Part shown: positions 7,501-14,490 of the stretch, piece by piece
Layout: each line of letters opens with the position of its first letter
Position numbering within the stretch: position 1 is the first letter of the stretch
NCBI RefSeq assembly: GCF_002868715.1
Contig: NZ_PKLZ01000015.1
Location: 42,138-106,137, forward strand
DNA: 64,000 nt
Direction of reading: 5' to 3'
DNA from: Kineobactrum sediminis
GTDB taxonomy: Bacteria > Pseudomonadota > Gammaproteobacteria > Pseudomonadales > Halieaceae
Made by a program: the position numbers and the translations under genes
Notes under the pieces: model-generated
What the model saw: only the letters and a program-made list of their open reading frames with translations
What the model was told of the DNA's origin: nothing
Database searches by the model: none

Positions 7501-7779
7501 ATGACTAAACTGACCGAATATAATCCTTTTGACCACTTGCTGGGCGAGGATGAGCTGTCCCAATACCTGACCGATGCCTACGAAGATGATGACCCTGCCG
7601 TATTCGTTGTGGCCCTGGGGCATGCCATTAAACACAAGGGTGTAGCCCAGGTTGCTGAAGCAGCTGGACTCAACCGCGAAAGCCTCTACAAAGTGATCAA
7701 TGGCCAGGTGCAACCGAAGTGGGACACCATCCATCGCCTGATGCACGCGTTGGGTGTCCACTTGTCGGTCGCGGCATAG
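7501..7779 (+). CDS. HigA-like/XRE antitoxin (COG3636 type)
   Basis: This 92-residue protein has the antidote pattern: FDHLLGEDELSQYLTDAYEDDDPAVFVVALGHAIKHKG, then an HTH with VAQVAEAAGLNRESLYKVINGQVQPKWDTIHRLMHALG. The N-terminal part contacts toxin; the HTH binds the operator. GTGGAGGT near the toxin end provides its ribosome binding site. The stop is followed by the short hairpin ATAGGG-CGTA-CCCTAT. A deleted copy of its 3' end remains at 4551-4642. Confidence 0.88.
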   Translation: MTKLTEYNPFDHLLGEDELSQYLTDAYEDDDPAVFVVALGHAIKHKGVAQVAEAAGLNRESLYKVINGQVQPKWDTIHRLMHALGVHLSVAA

Positions 7780-7847
7780 GGCGTACCCTATCTGGTGAAA
7801 TATCCAAATGTGAAGCGTGTTGCGAAGCGATTTTGCGGAATTCTCTG

Positions 7848-7944
7848 ATCATGGTATTTTTCATGGTATTTCGTTTCGGTAGATTTATAACCTATTGAAA
7901 ATGTTCGCAAAAAATCGCCCATTGATAATCGAGTGGGAGTAGCC
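7848..7944. repeat. Dispersed island repeat, copy 2
   Basis: Begins ATCATGGTATTTTTCATGG and ends ATTGATAATCGAGTGGGAGT. The middle (GGTAGATTTATAACC) matches copy 3 at 10761 rather than copies 1 and 4. It separates the HigBA-like pair from the gp49-type TA pair. Confidence 0.8.
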
Positions 7945-8382
7945 AGGCGTCTGGCACTGACTGGCACCTGCAGGCATCAAGGCACAGCAATCTCATATAA
8001 CCAATAACTTATCCTTATTTCTGTCTGGCAGCATCTGGCACGGCCTTGCTTGCGTTCGTCCATATATAACCTGACCTGTTGATCTGTGATGTGCTTACCA
8101 GATACTGGACTCTCCTCGTGAGATCAGTGTCTGACCCTAGCAGATCAACCGGCCAAGCTAGTTGTCGCGGACCGGCCAAGTTAATTGTCGTCTAATACAT
8201 GGTATTGCTGTGTTCAATATCAGCGCGGTGCTCCAATACCAAGGCATGCGTGCTGAGCCGTTCATGGTGTTCGTGGATGAGCATGTGCCACATCGGATTG
8301 GATGCGCTACCTCCGCTTTCTGTGCGTCAAAGTCGTGCAATCAAATTTCTAGCTTTCTTGGGGGAATCGAAAGCTTGCAAGC
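7945..8382. other. Spacer without a recognisable gene
   Basis: No gene could be assigned in these 438 bp. It contains a 20-bp near-identical tandem pair (8148-8190) that may mark an old insertion-sequence end. Short open frames at 8158-8340 gave no recognisable protein. Confidence 0.4.
8148..8190. repeat. 20-bp tandem pair, possible mobile-element end
   Basis: ACCGGCCAAGCTAGTTGTCG (8148-8167) is followed after 3 bp by ACCGGCCAAGTTAATTGTCG (8171-8190), differing at two positions. Paired short repeats like this occur at the ends of some insertion sequences, where transposase binds twice. No transposase remains nearby. Confidence 0.5.
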
Positions 8383-8400
8383 CGTACCAAATATGGTACG
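8383..8400 (+). promoter_or_regulatory. Operator of the gp49-type TA module
   Basis: Perfect inverted repeat CGTACCA-aata-TGGTACG ends 9 bp before the first possible toxin start (ATG 8410). It differs from the other TA operators in the island and is the likely binding site of the XRE antitoxin at 8756. Confidence 0.65.
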
Positions 8401-8421
8401 CTTTCTCGCATGGATGCCGAT

Positions 8422-8754
8422 ATGTCTCTTGAGGTGGTTTTTTACCGAACGGAATCGGGAAATGAGCCGGTTCGTGATTGGTTGCAGGGTCTGAGCAAAC
8501 AGGACAAGAAGTCGATCGGTGGCGATATTAAGACGGTTTAATATGGGTGGCCTATCGGGATGCCAGTCGTGCGAAAAATGGATCCCGGCCTCTGGGAAAT
8601 CCGATGCCGGCTGGATCAGCGTATCGCTCGAATCCTGTTTACGGTAAAGGGTGAACGGATGATTCTGTTGCATGGCTTTATTAAAAAGTCCCAGAAGACG
8701 CCTCAGGCAGATCTGCAATTGGCTAAAGATCGCAAAGCCAACCTGGAGAGGTGA
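8422..8754 (+). pseudogene. Gp49-type RelE/HigB toxin with nonsense codon
   Basis: The frame from ATG 8422 (or ATG 8410) encodes a phage-derived Gp49-like toxin: MSLEVVFYRTESGNEPVRDWL, then GDIKTV, TAA, YGWPIGMPVVRKMDPGLWEIRCRL, RIARILFTV and LLHGFIKKSQKTP. The only break is TAA at 8539-8541 (codon 40); the family usually has Gln there, so a single C-to-T change from CAA would explain it. The rest is intact to TGA 8752. A product from ATG 8560 would lack the first third of the fold. The toxin is presumably inactive. Confidence 0.85.
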
Positions 8755-8755
8755 C

Positions 8756-9037
8756 ATGAGTAAACACATTGGCAGTAACTTCGATGATTTTCTGGAAGAG
8801 GAAGGTTTGCTTGCGGAAGCGGAAGCCATTGCCGTTAAACGTTTGCTTGCCTTTCAACTCGAGGAATTGATGAAGGCGCAGAAACTCAACAAGACTCAAC
8901 TGGCGAGGCGGATGAAGACCAGTCGATCCGCACTGGAGCGGTTGCTTGATCCTGATAATCCTTCGGTGACACTGCTGACCCTGGAGCGTGCAGCCAGAGC
9001 GCTGGGTAAGAACATCAGAATTGAAATCGCAGCTTAA
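8756..9037 (+). CDS. XRE-family antitoxin partner of the broken toxin
   Basis: This 93-residue protein contains a helix-turn-helix: LMKAQKLNKTQLARRMKTSRSALERLLDP, followed by VTLLTLERAARALGKNIRIEIA, a typical XRE antitoxin end. It starts at ATG 8756, 1 bp after the toxin stop, with GAGAGG as ribosome binding site. Order and spacing fit the HigBA/gp49 arrangement. It is intact although its toxin partner carries a stop, so it may survive as an autorepressor or protect against related incoming toxins. Confidence 0.88.
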   Translation: MSKHIGSNFDDFLEEEGLLAEAEAIAVKRLLAFQLEELMKAQKLNKTQLARRMKTSRSALERLLDPDNPSVTLLTLERAARALGKNIRIEIAA

Positions 9038-9127
9038 GGCATAGGGGGGCTGGCGGACTGATGATTAGAATAGAGGATATGTGAGTGATTCTTGTGAATA
9101 GTTCGCAACATTACCTATGAGGATATT

Positions 9128-9412
9128 GTGAATTTTTCCGGCTGGCTGGCAAGGTTTCGCCGCTTACAGGATGAACACACAACCTGGAAACTGTTGCACG
9201 CGGACAATGCCCCCGTCATCCTTGCATTCATTGCCAATCTGTTCGCAGAAGAGAATGAGGTCCCCTTTGCGAGGGCGCGGATAGCGCTGGATGCGGAACT
9301 GGCGCGTGGGCGGGAGCTGGGTTACTGGCAAAGCGAAAGCGGGGCTGGCATCCAGGTGGAATACCTGACAATCTTTTTTTACAGCGCTTCTAGTAAGAAA
9401 TGGTATCCCTAA
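9128..9412 (+). CDS. Truncated DUF3375-like protein (Wadjet JetA-type N-terminus)
   Basis: This 94-residue frame from GTG 9128 (GAGG upstream) begins MNFSGWLARFRRLQDEHTTWKLLHADNAPVILAFIANLF. The pattern W-LL-A-NAP-ILAF resembles the N-terminus of DUF3375 proteins, the MukF/kleisin-like component of Wadjet-type anti-plasmid systems, which are several hundred residues long. Here homology stops near residue 70 and the frame ends in an unrelated tail. No SMC-like, JetB or JetD gene follows. It is best read as a relic of a defence locus; the assignment rests on one conserved segment. Confidence 0.5.
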   Translation: MNFSGWLARFRRLQDEHTTWKLLHADNAPVILAFIANLFAEENEVPFARARIALDAELARGRELGYWQSESGAGIQVEYLTIFFYSASSKKWYP

Positions 9413-9504
9413 AACGTACTGTATCGCCAGTTATGGCATTAATCATGATTTCATAAGCGCTTACAGACACTCTATAGACTGGAACATAGGTACCATCTTT
9501 GGGA

Positions 9505-9903
9505 TCAGCTAATTACAAATCCTTCACGGTGCGGGCTAAAGGGGCCTGATATCGAACGGCCAAGCCACTCTTTTTCAGCAAGATCCAGCAAGACCTGTTC
9601 TGACAACCACCCCCTCGGGTCGAACTCCGGATTACCAGGGTTAGCGGTAATAATGTTCCCGGAGATTACGTTCCCATATTCGTAAGTGTCTAGGTACGAA
9701 GCAGATTCGAGTGGTCTTTCGCCGCAGGAAGAGTGGCGCCTGCATGCTGCGGTAGTGGGCTCATAAGCTCGATGCGGAAGCGGGAGGGGGCAGGTATATT
9801 CCGTCCCTAATGCAGCAAAGCATGTCGGTTCCGGCCAGGGTTGTCGATTGACAACTTCGGCCGGCGTCCCCATACTGAAGCCAAGGAATGACTCGTCCAG
9901 CAC
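9505..9903 (-). CDS. Hypothetical protein (tentative)
   Basis: This 132-residue frame lies on the minus strand, with its start overlapping the opposite-strand HicA-like gene by 16 bp. The C-terminal half (EFDPRGWLSEQVLLDLAEKEWLG) looks protein-like and amphipathic, but no family was recognised. There is no strong ribosome binding site. It fills an otherwise empty stretch of about 475 bp, which is the main argument for it. Confidence 0.3.
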   Translation of the reverse strand: MLDESFLGFSMGTPAEVVNRQPWPEPTCFAALGTEYTCPLPLPHRAYEPTTAACRRHSSCGERPLESASYLDTYEYGNVISGNIITANPGNPEFDPRGWLSEQVLLDLAEKEWLGRSISGPFSPHREGFVIS

Positions 9904-10685
9904 ATCCGAAAAAAGAGATTGAATTTGCGCTCAGGCATGCAGAAAAAGAGGGGTGGCGAGTCGAGGTTGGGCGTGGTCATGCCCGGGGCAAGATTTACTG
10001 CCCCTACAATGACGATGAATGCCGCTGTGGTGAGTTCTGTATCGCGAGTGTTTGGAGCACGCCGAAAAGTCCCGGAAGTCATGCGCGAGCGTTGCTCAGG
10101 GTCGTGGACAAGTGTTCCAGTCACCGGCGCCGGGATGGGATGGAACAAGAGGATTGTGCTGTGGAATATATTTTTACGCTGAAATACCAACTGCTGGACC
10201 GCGACTGTGACCCGGATGCACTGGTAGAACGCCTTGGTGCTGGCGGTTGTGACGACGCCCTTGTCGGTTTGGGGCAGCCCGGTCGACTGGCACTGGAATT
10301 TTCCCGGATGGCGGTTAGCGCGGAGGAGGCGGTGCATACCGCGCTTGCTGATGTTAAAGGTGCGGTTCCTTCAGCGCGCCTGATCGAGGCCTCGCCGGAT
10401 TTTGTTGGCCTGACGGATGTCGCGGACCTCGTGGGCATTTCCCGGCAGGCAATGCGCAAACTCATGCTTACCCACCGGGAGACATTCCCAATGCCGGTTC
10501 ACGAGGGCAACGCCTCGATCTGGCACCTGGCGGAAGTACTTGATTGGCTGAGGCTGCGAGGGGGCTACCAGATTGATAATAAAATACTGGAAACCGCAAG
10601 AGTGGCGCTGGAAGTAAACATCGCTAAGGAAGCAATCCGGCACCCGGTGAGTAACCAGGAAAAGATGGAGTTGTTGACGGCGTAG
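9888..10685 (+). CDS. HicA-like domain fused in frame to an HTH antitoxin-like domain
   Basis: This 265-residue frame joins two parts normally expected as separate neighbouring genes. Residues 1-78 (KKEIEFALRHAEKEGWRVEV..., GHARGKIYCPYND, CIASVWSTPKSPGSHAR) resemble a HicA-like double-stranded-RNA-binding toxin fold, with extra cysteines. After a short linker, residues 85-265 (from MEQEDC) contain a distinct N-terminal domain and an AlpA/MerR-like HTH (LTDVADLVGISRQAMRK, ASIWHLAEVLDWL). No stop separates them. An internal ATG at about 10140 could also produce the second part alone. Known HicA toxins pair with HicB, which this partner is not. A deleted copy lies at 2143-2391. TA function is inference. 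Confidence 0.6.
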   Translation: MTRPAHPKKEIEFALRHAEKEGWRVEVGRGHARGKIYCPYNDDECRCGEFCIASVWSTPKSPGSHARALLRVVDKCSSHRRRDGMEQEDCAVEYIFTLKYQLLDRDCDPDALVERLGAGGCDDALVGLGQPGRLALEFSRMAVSAEEAVHTALADVKGAVPSARLIEASPDFVGLTDVADLVGISRQAMRKLMLTHRETFPMPVHEGNASIWHLAEVLDWLRLRGGYQIDNKILETARVALEVNIAKEAIRHPVSNQEKMELLTA

Positions 10686-10760
10686 CTGGCAGGCAAAGCT
10701 CCTGGGGGTTGGCTGACAGCCCCTGAGTGCGGTTTTGCGTGTTATTTCCAGGGAATTTTT

Positions 10761-10847
10761 GATCATGGTATCTCGTTATCGTAGATTACATAACCTGTTG
10801 AAAATATAAGCAAAAAATCGCCCATTGATAATCGAGTGGGAGTAGCC
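10761..10847. repeat. Dispersed island repeat, copy 3
   Basis: Begins GATCATGGTATCTCG, contains only one ATGGTAT unit, and ends ATTGATAATCGAGTGGGAGT. Its middle matches copy 2. It lies just after the HicA-like/HTH gene. The 240 bp after it (10848-11086) hold nothing recognisable. Confidence 0.75.
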
Positions 10848-11086
10848 AGTATTCTTAACTCTTTGAAATATATGAAAAAATAAATCTAGTTGACGATCTA
10901 TTCTGCATTATTCGAGATTATTGAGTCTCTGAAGTTAACTGATATTCCGGCCCTACAATAGGGCTTTCTACTCTTCAGGGACTGCGTTGAGTTGTAGAGA
11001 GCGGCGATACCATGAGAGACACATTGATGCTGGCATGGTGTCAGAGAATTTGAAAGGCATGAGCTCTGGAGTGATCCGGAAATCTG

Positions 11087-11387
11087 CTATACCAGTTTAG
11101 CGTCAATTTTCTTTGCGACGTAGATGCAGGTTGATTCGCTAGCGAAGTGGACCGTATAGCCCATCGTCTTGTAGCTTTTCTCGCGCTTATGGAACATGCG
11201 CTGGAGCATGGGGAGGCCGCAGTCGACATAGTCGTGAATCGTCACGCGTACTTTACTGTCTGATTCCCGATGAATTCTGCCCGCATACTGCGCCAGCGAG
11301 CCTTTCCACGCGATTGGCATGGCGAGAAACAGGGTGTCCAGCCCAGGCAGGTCAAAAGCCCTCGCCCACGTTGAAATTTATCTCCAT
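11087..11387 (-). pseudogene. SF2 (DEAD/DEAH) helicase fragment with frameshift
   Basis: The minus strand encodes only the last part of a superfamily-2 helicase: NVGEGF, then DLPGLDTLFLAMPIAWKGSLAQYAGRIHR, the helicase motifs V-VI region, and a downstream YDYVD-like segment (HDYVDCGLPMLQRMF). An extra T between GEGF and DLPG shifts the frame, and everything upstream (motifs I-IV) is missing. Helicases with this ending often accompany restriction or other defence loci. It is a non-functional relic. Confidence 0.75.
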
Positions 11388-11419
11388 TGCCGCGAAGCTT
11401 CCCTTCTTCTGAAGAGCGA

Positions 11420-11788
11420 TTAGGCATGAACCTGAGGCGGTTTGATCAGCGACTCAGCAGGGATACCCAAGCCTTCGTGTAGATTCCAGATCATCTTCAA
11501 AGTCAGCGAACGCTTGTGATTGAGGATCTCATAAACACGATTACTTTTGCCGATCATCGGCTCCAGGTCTTTTACGGTTAAGCCCTTGCGTTCCATTTCG
11601 AACTTGATCGCTTCAACAGGATCAGGCAAATCCATCGGGAAATGCTTGGCTTCATAAGCTTCAATAAGCGTGACCATGACATCCAGCTTTTCGCCTTCTG
11701 GGGTGTCTGGCCCCGCCATCATCAGAGCTTCAATTTCTTTTAATGCCGCGCGGTAATCGGCATCAGTTTTAATCGGTTTGATGTCCAT
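11420..11788 (-). CDS. higA: HigA antitoxin
   Basis: This 122-residue protein has the HigA pattern: MDIKPIKTDADYRAALKEIEALM, an acidic GEKLDVMVTLIEAYEAKHFPMDLPDPVEAIKFEMERKGL, and an XRE helix-turn-helix KDLEPMIGKSNRVYEILNHKRSLTLKMIWNLHEGLGIP. It neutralises the HigB interferase and with it represses the operon. AAGG lies 8 bp before ATG 11788. It is encoded 33 bp after higB, the usual inverted order. It looks intact. Confidence 0.92.
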   Translation of the reverse strand: MDIKPIKTDADYRAALKEIEALMMAGPDTPEGEKLDVMVTLIEAYEAKHFPMDLPDPVEAIKFEMERKGLTVKDLEPMIGKSNRVYEILNHKRSLTLKMIWNLHEGLGIPAESLIKPPQVHA

Positions 11789-11821
11789 GGTTAATACCTT
11801 TAAATGTTACCTTTGGGGCAG

Positions 11822-12124
11822 TTAAATGGTTTGCACGTCAATTTTGTCGTATTGCACATGGGTGCCAATAAAGCGGACGTATACGATCCTGTAGGTGTAG
11901 TTGATCCACACGACAAGTCGATACTTGTTCCCCGCAATATTGAACACCACACGGCCATCTTTAAGGGTACTGGCATTCCCGAAGTCCTGCTTTACCTCGG
12001 CAGGTGAACTCCAGTCGGCATGCAAGGCAAGGCGGTACCAAGCCAATGTTGGCTCCTTGGCATCCTGATATTCCGGGTTCTCTTCCCAGAAGGCTTTCAG
12101 TGTCGACAGTGCGATGATTCTCAT
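11822..12124 (-). CDS. higB: HigB mRNA interferase toxin
   Basis: This 100-residue protein matches HigB: MRIIALSTLKAFWEENPEYQDAKEPTLAWYRLA, then WSSPAEVKQDFGNASTLKDGRVVFNIAGNKYRLVVWINY, and a closing VRFIGTHVQYDKIDV. These are the conserved blocks (NKYRLV, V-FIGTH-EYDKID) of ribosome-dependent RelE-fold ribonucleases. It is the first gene of a higBA operon read leftward. A palindromic operator lies 15 bp before the start. No damage is visible. Confidence 0.92.
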   Translation of the reverse strand: MRIIALSTLKAFWEENPEYQDAKEPTLAWYRLALHADWSSPAEVKQDFGNASTLKDGRVVFNIAGNKYRLVVWINYTYRIVYVRFIGTHVQYDKIDVQTI

Positions 12125-12138
12125 GTACTCGGCATGCT

Positions 12139-12155
12139 AGTCCCAAAATGGGACT
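12139..12155 (-). promoter_or_regulatory. Operator of the higBA operon
   Basis: Perfect inverted repeat AGTCCCA-aaa-TGGGACT sits immediately upstream of higB. Position and symmetry fit the HigA dimer binding site that autoregulates such operons. The sequence is unrelated to the other operators in the island. Confidence 0.65.
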
Positions 12156-12290
12156 TTGGCAACGGCTTTGTTGGCCATACGCAGATAGTGGCTAATATCA
12201 TCAACCTGTATATCCTTTCGAAACAGTGTTCAAATGAGAGCTTCAGCTCTTATGGATCTGTGGAGAAATAAAACTTTTTGAAGAAATTTC

Positions 12291-12378
12291 TGAGCATGGT
12301 ATTTCGTTGCCGCCAGTTTTTAACCCATTGATAATATTGGCAAAAAAACCTCATTGATAACCGAGGGAGAGTGACCGG
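12291..12378. repeat. Dispersed island repeat, copy 4
   Basis: Begins TGAGCATGGTATTTCGTTGC and ends TTGATAACCGAGGGAGAGTG. The middle matches copy 1 (CCAGTTTTTAACCCATTGAT), and the tail after it matches the diverged copy at 6831. It is the last clear copy and marks the right side of the TA island. Confidence 0.75.
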
Positions 12379-12483
12379 AATTGATGGGTAATGCCTGCTA
12401 CTAGCTCGCGTCACAGCTGAGGCTTCAAGATCACGCAGCTGAGCGATAAACTGCCGGCGTTTCCGCTCACAACTGACCACACG

Positions 12484-13584
12484 CTATTCGACATTGATAA
12501 TGATCTTGCCGCGGGCGCGACCGGTTTCGGAATAGGCGATTGCCTCCGGTACCTGGGCCAGGCTGTAGCGGCGGTCGATCACTGAACGGACCTTGCCCTC
12601 GCTCATCAACTTCGCCACCGCCTCCAGGTCATCGCGACGCAGGGTCGCCGTGAAAGTGGCAAGCTCCTGGTCGACAAAGTTGTTATAGAGCGCTGCCTTT
12701 ATCGGCCCGATCATCGGCGCAATCCAGTCACCCTTGGCGCCGCCGACAATCACCAGCCTCCCGTTAGGGGTCAGCATTGCGCTATTGTCGAGCGGCGAGT
12801 GGTTGCCCACCATATCCACAATCAGGTCGTACTGTTCACCACTGTCGGTGTAGTTTTCTTCCTTGTAGTTGATGACATGGTCCGCGCCGAGGGAGCGCAC
12901 CAGTTCAAGATTGCGGCCACTGCTTACGCCCGTCACTTTGGCGCCCATCGCCTTGGCGATCTGCACGGTGTAAGTGCCAACGCCACCGGATGCACCGTTA
13001 ACCAGTATCTTCTGTCCCGGCCGCAACTGACCATGGTCGCGCAGCGCCTGCATCGCCGTCACGGCCGCGATCGGAACAGCGGCGGCATCCTCAAAGCTCA
13101 CAGTGTCCGGTATCAGGGCGATGGCCCGGTCCTCCGGTGTTAACAGGTATTCGGCAAATGCGCCGCTGCGGCCGCCGAACACCCTGTCGCCTGGCTTGAG
13201 GCGGGTCACCTTGCTGCCGACCGCCTCAACCGTCCCGGCAAAGTCGACGCCCATGCGCGGGTCGCTGGGGGCGCCGATACCTGAGAACAGGCGAATGAAG
13301 TAGGGTGTGCCGCGCATGTAGTGCCAGTCCAGGGGATTGACCGATGCGGCGTGTACCTTGATAAGCACCTCTTCGTCACCCGGCGCGGGCATGTCGACGT
13401 CTGCAAGTGCCAGCAGATCCGGCGCCCCATAACAGACATGCTGAACGGACTGGTAGACCGTTTCAGAGGCTGGCTCCGACGGTGTAAGGCAGGAAAATTC
13501 ATAGCTGATAGTAAGCGCCAGGGCGGCCAGCGCAAGGAACAGTAGGCCAAACACGCCTCCGCCGATCTTGTAACGTAATTTCAT
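12484..13584 (-). CDS. Membrane-anchored NAD(P)-dependent alcohol dehydrogenase / quinone oxidoreductase (MDR)
   Basis: This 366-residue medium-chain dehydrogenase has a GroES-like fold (DEEVLIKVHAASVNPLDWHYMRG, GVDFAGTVEAVG, GDRVFGG) and a Rossmann domain (ILVNGASGGVGTYTVQIAKAMGAKVTGV). It lacks the cysteine-rich zinc sites of classical alcohol dehydrogenases, so it belongs with zinc-free quinone-oxidoreductase-like enzymes. Residues 5-28 (YKIGGGVFGLLFLALAALALTI) form a membrane anchor uncommon in the family. GGAGAG lies before ATG 13584. A palindromic operator lies about 70 bp upstream, suggesting regulation by a repressor encoded elsewhere. Confidence 0.88.
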   Translation of the reverse strand: MKLRYKIGGGVFGLLFLALAALALTISYEFSCLTPSEPASETVYQSVQHVCYGAPDLLALADVDMPAPGDEEVLIKVHAASVNPLDWHYMRGTPYFIRLFSGIGAPSDPRMGVDFAGTVEAVGSKVTRLKPGDRVFGGRSGAFAEYLLTPEDRAIALIPDTVSFEDAAAVPIAAVTAMQALRDHGQLRPGQKILVNGASGGVGTYTVQIAKAMGAKVTGVSSGRNLELVRSLGADHVINYKEENYTDSGEQYDLIVDMVGNHSPLDNSAMLTPNGRLVIVGGAKGDWIAPMIGPIKAALYNNFVDQELATFTATLRRDDLEAVAKLMSEGKVRSVIDRRYSLAQVPEAIAYSETGRARGKIIINVE

Positions 13585-13652
13585 GGGAAGTCTCTCCTAT
13601 CCGGCATATCCAGAATGACAGCCGTGCCGGAGGACCTTGCCGGTGCGGCATT

Positions 13653-13678
13653 GCTATGGTGTTATACTCTACCATAGC
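13653..13678 (-). promoter_or_regulatory. Inverted repeat over a -10-like box upstream of the MDR gene
   Basis: Arms GCTATGGT (13653-13660) and ACCATAGC (13671-13678) enclose 10 bp which on the minus strand contain TATAAC, a plausible -10. The geometry resembles TetR-family operators. The next gene leftward is the MDR enzyme, whose start is about 69 bp away. Confidence 0.55.
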
Positions 13679-13849
13679 ACCACAATGGGATGCGCACAAG
13701 CAATCGCTTTAACGGGATGGAAATGTTTACCCGCAATATGGGGAACCATGAACATGCACTGTTGGAGCCCCCTGCGCGAGTTGTTCAGGACGAAGTGCGA
13801 CGCCCGGCGCTATGAATATGGGTTCTACCCAATTAACAATGGGATGGAC

Positions 13850-14115
13850 TCGGTAGTCACTGGTCGCCATGGAAAAACCATCAGCCAGCAGGGATGCAAA
13901 GCCAAGAATCAGAACCACCGTGGACGACAGGGATGCACCCGTGACGCCCGCGACAATGGCAAAGGTGGTGATAAGGCCATCGTTTCCCCATAAATGAGGT
14001 CCGACAGATGCTTTCTGATCAGGCCGTCAGCCGCTTTCCCGCTCTGGTTTTCGCTTTCGCCGTTGTCCTTTACGTTTTTAGCCGTTCGGTTTCCGCCACC
14101 GCTTTCGGTAGTCAT
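13850..14115 (-). pseudogene. VIT1/CCC1-family transporter, frameshifted and truncated
   Basis: From ATG 14115 the minus strand reads MTTESGGGNRTAKNV... to IRKHLSDLIYG. It then shifts frame near 13985 and continues NDGLITTFAIVAGVTGAS, STVVLILGFASLLADGFSM, ATSDY. These are the first two membrane helices of the iron/manganese transporter family (normally YGANDGLITTFAIVAG). One base is missing at the GAND position, and the remaining helices are absent after about 13850. Its start codon overlaps the end of the adjacent signal-peptide fragment. It is clearly non-functional. Confidence 0.8.
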
Positions 14116-14234
14116 GAAGACATTGTCGCCAAAAGGTTGGCGTTTGTAGTCATTGAGCCGAAAACCAGTGCCAGTGAAGCTATGGCGGCAAGTGGTCCGA
14201 CCATATCGCGGTTTTTCGTGAACGACCTTTTCAA
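14112..14234 (-). pseudogene. Signal-peptide fragment, partial copy of the gene at 15502-16167
   Basis: From TTG 14234 the frame encodes KRSFTKNRDMVGPLAAIASL followed by ALVFGSMTTNAN, nearly the same as the signal peptide of the secreted protein at 15502-16167. It runs straight into a stop at 14112 because the body of the gene is missing and VIT sequence follows. It marks the left copy of a duplication of about 180 bp. Confidence 0.75.
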
Positions 14235-14315
14235 GGTGTTTGTGCCCCATGCAGGTAAGAAATATCAGAGAAATGAGTGCGCGCAGCGAAGGCCTCCTGC
14301 TTGTTATTGAAAACA
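14136..14315. repeat. Duplicated segment, left copy (pairs with 16069-16250)
   Basis: About 180 bp here match 16069-16250 with scattered differences. It covers the upstream leader and signal-peptide codons of a secreted-protein gene. Shorter extra matches extend the similarity: 14442-14470 with 16379-16410, and 15453-15500 with 16419-16465. Confidence 0.75.
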
Positions 14316-14490
14316 AAAATAAGAGCCCTCAAGTAAATACCCTTATTGATAATCGAGCGTCTGGTGAGCGGAGTCTTGTGTACTCGATGTTTGGCAGTGA
14401 CCTCCTGCGGAGTCTGCGGTAGGATACGCGCGCGATGCAGTACAGAAGTCGCGGCGCAACACATTTCACGACACACACGGAGAAAGCACT

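Noticed and set aside
8158..8340. Possible transposase fragment in the spacer before the gp49-type toxin
   Set aside because: The short translated frame shows no DDE or other transposase motif; only the nearby 20-bp tandem pair hints at a mobile element.
5923..12378. Interpreting the island repeats as integron attC sites
   Set aside because: No consistent pairs of RYYYAAC and GTTRRRY core sites were found at cassette ends, and no integrase is present.
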